DNA from: Parerythrobacter_A sp963761775
Lineage (GTDB): Bacteria; Pseudomonadota; Alphaproteobacteria; Sphingomonadales; Sphingomonadaceae
Reading direction: 5' to 3'
Assembly (NCBI GenBank): GCA_963761775.1
Contig: CAVXIF010000011.1
Location: 1,131,808 to 1,195,807, forward strand
DNA: 64,000 nucleotides
Below are positions 58,526-64,000 of the stretch, piece after piece. The notes beneath the pieces are model-generated. The model made no database searches. It had not been told where the DNA came from and saw nothing but the letters and a program-made list of their open reading frames with translations. Made by a program: the position numbers and the translations under genes. Position 1 is the first letter of the stretch; each line of letters starts with the position of its first letter.

Positions 58526-59413
58526 CTACTCCGTCGCTCTCCACAGAGCGTCGTACAGTCGATTTACCGTGCGTGTATCGCTCAGATATCCACTAATCCC
58601 GTGAGCATTCGAGGTGCGGTTGCGGACATCGCTAAAATCCTCGATCGCGGGGTCTATTGCGAAATACTGATTATCGAGCGGATAAAGAGCTACGACGTCG
58701 CGCTTGTCGCGAGAATTGTACCAGCTCCCGACTACGGCCGGATGCCTAATCGGCGTAAGTGCCTTACGCACAATATCAAGGCCAAGTGGCGAACCGACGG
58801 TTAGCAAGCGCAGGACATTGCGGTCGGTCATATCGCGCAGAATCTCGTAACCGACCACTGTACCAAGCGAATGAGCGACAACGATGATGGGTAAGTTGGT
58901 GTCGAAAGCCGGCGCAACGATCGCGTTGATCGTCTTTCGCACGGATCGTCTCTCCAGATAGATCCAGACGTCACGCAGGACCCGTTCGATCATATCCCCA
59001 TCAAGCCCTGGAATGCGGTTGAGAGTGCGGACTATTGCCAGGACCCAAGGCCAGTTTTGCGGCCCGCGTTCCGTCACTAGTAAATCAGCTTCGGCGAGCA
59101 TTTGGTCTTCGGTAATCCCTTCCTGTTCACGCACGGCTTCCAGATGCTCGGCGAGCATGTTGCGGTATGAGCTGTCGATGCCTTCATCAGTGCCGCGCAC
59201 GATGATATCGTCGGGAATTGCTTCGCCCAGCGACTTCACCAGCTCGACGAGGGTATCACCATAGAAAGGCGCGCGAACCTCGCACCGGTCGAGAACACCG
59301 GCTCTGGTCCCGAGTGCCTTTTGAAGCGATGAAAGCCACTCGTTTTTTAGTATCGCTTCGGATTTACCTTGCTGGGCTCGCCCATGGATAAGCACTAGTC
59401 GCGCTTTGATCAT
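58526..59413 (-). CDS. Alpha/beta hydrolase, probable effector beside the caspase
   Basis: 295 residues. LVLIHGRAQQGKSEAIL opens with the HG oxyanion motif. The nucleophile elbow is VVAHSLGTVVGYEIL (Ser about residue 184), and a late His lies in NAHGISGYLSD. This pattern fits lipase/esterase-type hydrolases. ATG 59413 shares its A with the caspase stop (TGATG), so the two are translationally coupled. In caspase/NTPase conflict systems hydrolases act as effectors; here that role is inferred from position only. Confidence 0.85.
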   Translation of the reverse strand: MIKARLVLIHGRAQQGKSEAILKNEWLSSLQKALGTRAGVLDRCEVRAPFYGDTLVELVKSLGEAIPDDIIVRGTDEGIDSSYRNMLAEHLEAVREQEGITEDQMLAEADLLVTERGPQNWPWVLAIVRTLNRIPGLDGDMIERVLRDVWIYLERRSVRKTINAIVAPAFDTNLPIIVVAHSLGTVVGYEILRDMTDRNVLRLLTVGSPLGLDIVRKALTPIRHPAVVGSWYNSRDKRDVVALYPLDNQYFAIDPAIEDFSDVRNRTSNAHGISGYLSDTRTVNRLYDALWRATE

Positions 59414-61091
59414 CAATCCTCTCCTCTCCTGAACGCCTGACCGTTCACGATACTGGCGATGGTATCCATTGCATCGGACGCGAAGACCGTCCAGAACCCC
59501 GGGATCCGAGGCAACATCTTGAGCCGTTCGGAAAAATCCGCGTCTAACAGATCTAAGAAGGACCAAGTCTGTCCGAGGAGTGGAACCGCCGGTAGCACTG
59601 GCAGTCCGCCACGCGCTCCTCCGAGCAGCCAGGCATCGAAGAGATCGATCTGCAAATCGCGACGCATGTAATCGCGAACCGAGCGCGCGCCGTCGAAATC
59701 GCCGGATAAGGCGAAAGCGAGGGCGGCAACGATCCCCAATATGGGATCAGATTTCTTGCCACGGCGGATCGTCCGCGCAAGGTCCTGAAGCCCATCACGG
59801 CTGCGATCTATCCGCCCCAGTGTCGCAGCTCCCAGCACTCGCGCACGCAGTTCCGCCAGCCCCGGATCTCGCCACTCCGACCAGCTATACGCCAACGATA
59901 CTGTTCGTCCCTCGCTCCGTACAATTTCGCATTGATATTCCCGCAGCACCGGCAGGAGCATGCCGCTGCCATCCTCGAAGGACACGGCGACTTGCGCTAC
60001 GGGACCGTTAAGATCGAGGACATGCAGCGACTGGTCGCCATGCTGCTGTCTTTCCCATGATAATCCACGCGAACCAGCCATGATTGTCGCGCGGTCGCCG
60101 AAACAGGCGAGCGTTTGGGACGGTCGACCGGCGGATTCGGCGAGGCGCATACCCTTCTCATTTGCACGTTCGATATCCGCTAGGCGTTCTGGGAAAAGCG
60201 CGTCCGTGGCCCCCGCATGCGCACATGCAGGAAAGCGTTCTCGTTCGTTCGAAATTTTGAAAGCCGGCCCGAGTGGCACAGATTTCGTGAGAATGCGCGG
60301 GGCCTGCTTCTCCCGTCTTGCGACCACCCCATTCTCCATCTCCAGGCGCAAGTCTGGCACCTGGCTGAGCGCGAGCGAAATTTCCTGAGCGTGCAGGTCC
60401 ACCCGCTCCCCAATCACCTTCTTTAACCAACGATTGCGGACATAGACCTTGCCGTCGATGTCCACGACGCCCTCGTCGGGTGCGTCCCGATGTGCGGCAA
60501 GGAGCTCCTTGGTGAATAGGCCATGTGCCGCCTCCGCCTCTGCGGGAGCGCGCTCGTGAGCGGGATCGCCTGGATGCGTCGCGTAGAAGAAGTCCACCTC
60601 CGCTCCCTGCGGCGAACGACGCGAATTAGGAAAAATCGGCGCTCCTGAAATGGAGGAATGCACCTGCATATTTGGGACAACCCGACATGCGTCGCTGATG
60701 AATACGAGTTCCGGAATGCCGGAAAATCGACCAAGTGCTTCCGAAAGTGTGACGTTTACAGCCTCGGCAGGGTCGGCGGGGGCGCCGCTGCAGCAGCCAG
60801 AACTCGTCGGCCGTGTTCTTGAGGAAGCCGTGGCCTGCAAAATATATAATGAGCCTGGAAAGGTTCGCCGCCTCGACGCGGTCCTGTACCGCGAGGAAGA
60901 TATCACGCCTCGCGACGGGGCCAGCTTCATCGGTGAATAGGTCCACTTCGTAGCCGTTTTCTGGCTTGCCAAGCCACGCGGCGACCTCGCGCGCACCGTT
61001 GGCCGCACCCGCGAGTTTCGGCAGCCCCCCTCCGACCTTGTCGACACCAATAGCTATTATTGCTTTGCGCGGAATTGTGTGGCCCTCCCAT
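59413..61091 (-). pseudogene. Caspase-family (peptidase C14) protein with C-terminal domain of unknown function, frameshifted
   Basis: The caspase fold starts with KAIIAIGVDKVGGGLPKLAG and ENGYEVDLFTDEAG. The catalytic His is in IIYFAGHGFLKNTADEFW and the catalytic Cys in ELVFISDACRVVPN. A C-terminal part of about 350 residues follows with no domain I recognise (CFGDRATIMAGSRGLSWERQ; helical end RRDLQIDLFDAWLLGG). One base too many near 60790 breaks the frame, and near the start no start codon is in frame: ATG 61091 fits only after a one-base shift before about 61040. Catalytic residues are unaffected. Confidence 0.82.
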
Positions 61092-61296
61092 TTGTCGTCG
61101 TCCCGCGTGATCGGACGAGCGCTTCAATTGCTGCTAGTGCAGCATATTATCGCTTCCTTATCGCGATTCAGCATCTACCTTCAGATTTTGAACACTCAAA
61201 TTCGATTTTAAATGTGGAATTTCTGAACGGTCGTCTTGTTTTCGGTCGCACTCACTCCAATGAGGTAGAATACGACATAGGGGGGACGGATAGACG
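61092..61296. promoter_or_regulatory. Divergent intergenic region of the caspase and GTPase operons
   Basis: About 205 bases between the minus-strand caspase/hydrolase pair and the plus-strand GASH/GTPase set. It is AT-rich (61130-61260 especially) and must contain both promoters. I could not assign -35/-10 boxes with confidence. Confidence 0.4.
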
Positions 61297-62563
61297 ATGG
61301 ACATCCTGCAGAAGGCGTTCAGTGCCGAGCTCATTAAAGCAGCCACCTCCGACGAAGAGTTTGGAAAGATCGAAGCGGCTGTCTCCAAGGTTGCTCTTCT
61401 GCTTGCCAGTCGCCCGACCGAATACGTTACAGCCGTCTATCTCGCAGCCGGTTCGGGAGAGGCGGAGTCCAATCTGCTCACCGACGTCTATACCCTAGTC
61501 CAGAAGGAATGGCGAACGGTAGTGGTCCGCTACGCAGGTTTCCCGACACAGATGGTTCGCGCGATCCTCCTCTGCGCCGTCGTCGAACTGGCGCGCAAGA
61601 ACGACGAATTTGCGTCCGCACTTGGTCTGCTCCTACCGAACGTGCAGCCGCACCTCGAAGGCAAGGACGATGTGATCGCCCTCTGGAAGGACATCGCAGA
61701 AGAGGCTTCCAGAGGAGCTACGAGCGGAAGGCCGAGGATCGATGGGGTGTCCCGACCTCTATCGACCTCCCCGAACTGGAGCTTTCCGAGGACGCCTCAC
61801 GTGAGATTGAGGTGAGCAGGAAGGGTCTCAACTCGCAATCGTTGACAAGCGCACTCCTCCCGGCGTTTACCAGCGCCAACAATGATGGTGAGGCATTGGA
61901 AGGTGGTAACCCGCCCATGCGCCGCAGAGCGGGCCGCCGTGCCGGCTCGCACCCGCAAACAGGCTAGCTTCGGTGCTGGCCGGTTCAGTGTCGCAGAACC
62001 TCGCGCCGAGCATCTCCGCACCGGACAGTAAAGCTTTGGCGAACGAACTGGCAGACCACATGCGGACCGTGGTCGGAAGGCTGCTTCTGCGGTCGAGGGT
62101 CACGACCTGCGCACCCGACTCCTGTGGTGGAGGAGGAGAGCGGCTACTCACCGTCCGGTCGTGCCGTCTACGAGAAATTCGGCCCATCCGGAAAGATCGT
62201 GCGCTCGGTCGCGGACCTGTCCTCGTGGCTTCCCCGGCATACGCCCCCCAGCGCATTCCATTTTATACGCGACGCGCTCGAGTTCGACGACGAAGTAGTA
62301 GTGACGATCTCCGATCTCGCCGGCGATGAGGCGCGAGAAGTTCTTGTCGTCCACGACACTAACGACTCAAGGACGGAGTGGGAAGGCCGCTCCCTCCTTC
62401 AAGTGCTCGACCCGTCGAATCGCGTCGGCGTCGACAGGTTCGCGCTGGACCAGGACCGGATGCGCGACCCGCGCGACCTCGTGGAGCACCTCCTACGCGA
62501 GGAATTTATCGCCTGCCGCGCGTCCTCGTGGATGTAAAGCCCGCCAAGAAACCTCGGATGTGA
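61297..62563 (+). pseudogene. GASH-type (GTPase-associated system helical) protein, several frameshifts
   Basis: MDILQKAFSAELIKAATSDE starts an all-helical protein (EWRTVVVRYAGFPTQMVRAI, ALGLLLPNVQPHLEGKDDVI). Its continuation is found in other frames: ERKAEDRWGVPTSIDLPELE, then ASVLAGSVSQNLAPSISAPD, DLRTRLLWWR, SGYSPSGRAVYEKFGP and FHFIRDALEFDDEVVVTISD, ending in VLVDVKPAKKPRM at 62563. Breaks lie near 61715, 61915, 62050-62130 and 62520. Joined, this gives about 420 residues. DLRTRLLWWR followed by YSPS is, as I remember it, the family's most recognisable stretch. Five bases separate it from the next gene. Confidence 0.7.
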
Positions 62564-62567
62564 CGGC

Positions 62568-63525
62568 ATGGACTGCGCACGAGAAGACTGCTTCCACACG
62601 AAACCGGGTTCGACGCGGGCGATCCGGATATCGCGAAGTGTCCCAACTACAAGGCGGTCAAAAAACAGGGCGAGCACGTAGGAGATGAGCCGACAGACAC
62701 CCTTCGCATGCCATCGACCGGTCGCCCCGATGGGTGGCAAGGACATTGGGTTCCTCGCCGCGCGTTCGCGACCGACCATCGTCTCTCCATGGACCGCACG
62801 ACGCCGGCAAGACGACCCTGCTCGCCGCTATGTTCCTCGCCGTGTTCGAAATCGGGTGAGGCCTCGGAAAGCAACCGGTTCGCGGGATCGCACTCCTTAT
62901 AGGTTGGAACGACGTGTCGGCCTTCCTGACGTTGGACGCGGACGAGCATCTGAACTTCCCGCCCCATACTCCCGACAGCGACGCACGCGTCCCGGGCCTA
63001 CTGCACTTCGCCTTCGAGGACATGCGTTCCAAAAGCGACTTGCTGTTCGCGGACGCACCTGGGGAATGGTTCACGAGGTGGTCCGTCGAGCCCGACGCGG
63101 AGGGCGCGAAGGGCGCCGCGTGGGTGACTTCCAACGCCCGGAGGAACCTGCTCGTCGCGGACAGCACAGCACTGTCGGGACCGGCACGTCACGCGGCGCG
63201 TGAAAAGTTCGACCGGCTCGTGGGGCGGTTGGCAGACGTAACGCGTGGCAGGAATACCGCGCTCGTTTGGACGAAATCCGACGTCGCGGTTCCAGAAAGC
63301 ATGACGAACCAGATAGAGTTTAGCTTCCGCCGCCATTTCCCCAACTCGCCAGTGTTCAGGACGCAAGTCCCAATTGAGGAAGGCGAGATCGTGGAGGTTT
63401 CGGCCGAAGGCTCTCGCCTCGAGGTGCTCGAGTGGACCCTGCAGACACCCGACAGCCAATCGGCGTTCCTAGTTCGTGCGGAAAAGTCGGACGATCCCTT
63501 CCTTGCCTCCGGTGGGATGCGATGA
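62568..63525 (+). pseudogene. Double-GTPase 2 (DO-GTPase2-like) protein, several frameshifts
   Basis: A Cys pair reminiscent of a zinc ribbon opens the protein (MDCAREDCFHTK, then DIAKCPNY in another frame). The P-loop is GPHDAGKTTLLAAMF (about 62793-62837), followed by ESNRFAGSHSL and IGWNDVSAFLTLD in two frames. From 62914 one frame is open to the end with FPPHTPDSDARVPGLLHFAF, the G3-like LLFADAPGEWFTRW and the G4-like ALVWTKSDV. Breaks lie near 62610, 62740-62800, 62850 and 62895. The stop overlaps the next start (ATGA). Confidence 0.75.
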
Positions 63526-64000
63526 GCACGAGCCGCATCCTTCTCCTGGGCGAGAGCAAGACCGGGAGGACCATTCTCGCAAAGGTGTACCGGCCGGATA
63601 AGGGCCGGAAAAAGCGGGTTCTCGTTCCGTTCCCAGCCGCGATCGCTGAAGCTGCTCGAAGAGGTGATGGACAGTCTCTAAGAAACGGTCAAAGCGCGGC
63701 ACACACGCCTGCGGACAGTATGGTGAGATCGAGTTCAACCTGACCGACGCGCGCGGGGATCACGTGGAGCTCGTATGGCCCGACTACACCAGTGAACCCG
63801 TGACCGACATGGTCGCGCGTCGGTCCCTGTCTCCAGAATGAATTCAGCGCATTGAGGATGCAATCGGCTGATGCTGCTTGTCCGACCCACGGGGGCGGTG
63901 ACACGCAGAATCTGCCCTGTTCTCGAAGCCGACTACTGGAGATGTCGACGGCGGCAGACGCCGTTCAGACCGGATGCCGGTCCAGATGCGAATAGTGGAA
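63522..64000 (+). pseudogene. Double-GTPase 1 (DO-GTPase1-like) protein, frameshifted and cut by the window edge
   Basis: MSTSRILLLGESKTGRTILA contains a P-loop of the form GESKTGRT (Arg where Lys is common). Further parts lie in other frames: FRSQPRSLKLLEEVMDSL, SAAHTPA, QYGEIEFNLTDARGDHVELV with WPDYTSEP (G3-like element of this family) and MLLVRPTGAV. Breaks occur near 63585-63610, 63680, 63715 and 63840. The ATG overlaps the DO-GTPase2 stop, so the two GTPases are coupled. The 3' end lies beyond 64000. Confidence 0.7.

Noticed and set aside
58388..64000. Second copy of the tRNA-Gln 3' end as right attachment site
   Set aside because: No repeat of the T-arm/acceptor sequence was found; the island continues beyond the window.

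Overview
The window looks like chromosomal DNA of a GC-rich alphaproteobacterium, most likely a member of the Sphingomonadales (Erythrobacteraceae or Sphingomonadaceae). I infer this from the ribosomal protein sequences, the TonB-receptor and SulP content and the general gene style; I could not run a phylogeny.

Layout. 1-2066 holds a secreted prolyl oligopeptidase cut by the window edge. 2210-24160 is the large translation cluster, all on the minus strand. In transcription order it is rpsL, rpsG, fusA, tuf, then rpsJ-rplC-rplD-rplW-rplB-rpsS-rplV-rpsC-rplP-rpmC-rpsQ, then rplN-rplX-rplE-rpsN-rpsH-rplF-rplR-rpsE-rpmD-rplO-secY-adk, and finally rpsM-rpsK-rpoA-rplQ. Two genes, gdhA and a secreted SRPBCC-domain protein, sit between adk and rpsM. 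24.7-26.5 kb is an AT-richer two-gene cassette, a C5-cytosine methyltransferase followed by a GIY-YIG nuclease, which I read as a type II restriction-modification system. 26.6-56.1 kb is mixed housekeeping and accessory DNA: LysR, apaG, a secreted ricin-lectin/PLA2-like protein, SulP, a TonB receptor, metZ, PMT and GtrA-linked glycosyltransferases, leuB, recO, ubiK, tspO, tlyA, two related lipoproteins, ilvE, trhO, GSTs, pirin, azoreductase, a type III PKS/methyltransferase/flavoprotein operon, nadE and topoisomerase IB.

56.18-64 kb is a genomic island entered at a tRNA-Gln(TTG) gene. It starts with a large tyrosine recombinase. It then carries an alpha/beta hydrolase and a caspase-like protease (minus strand, overlapping by one base). 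Divergent from these is a plus-strand set: a helical GASH-type protein and a pair of GTPases matching the double-GTPase (DO-GTPase2, DO-GTPase1) families. This caspase + hydrolase + GASH + double-GTPase set resembles NTPase-regulated conflict (anti-phage or altruistic suicide) systems known from comparative genomics, and it is the most interesting locus here.

Caution on reading frames. From about 27 kb onward many genes are recognisable only if single-base frameshifts are allowed, and the density rises steeply in the last 3 kb. The 2.2-24.2 kb ribosomal genes are intact; only the SRPBCC gene among them shows a possible start defect. Motifs stay well preserved in the shifted frames, so assembly or sequencing indels are at least as likely as real decay. 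Such genes are typed as pseudogene here with the break described.
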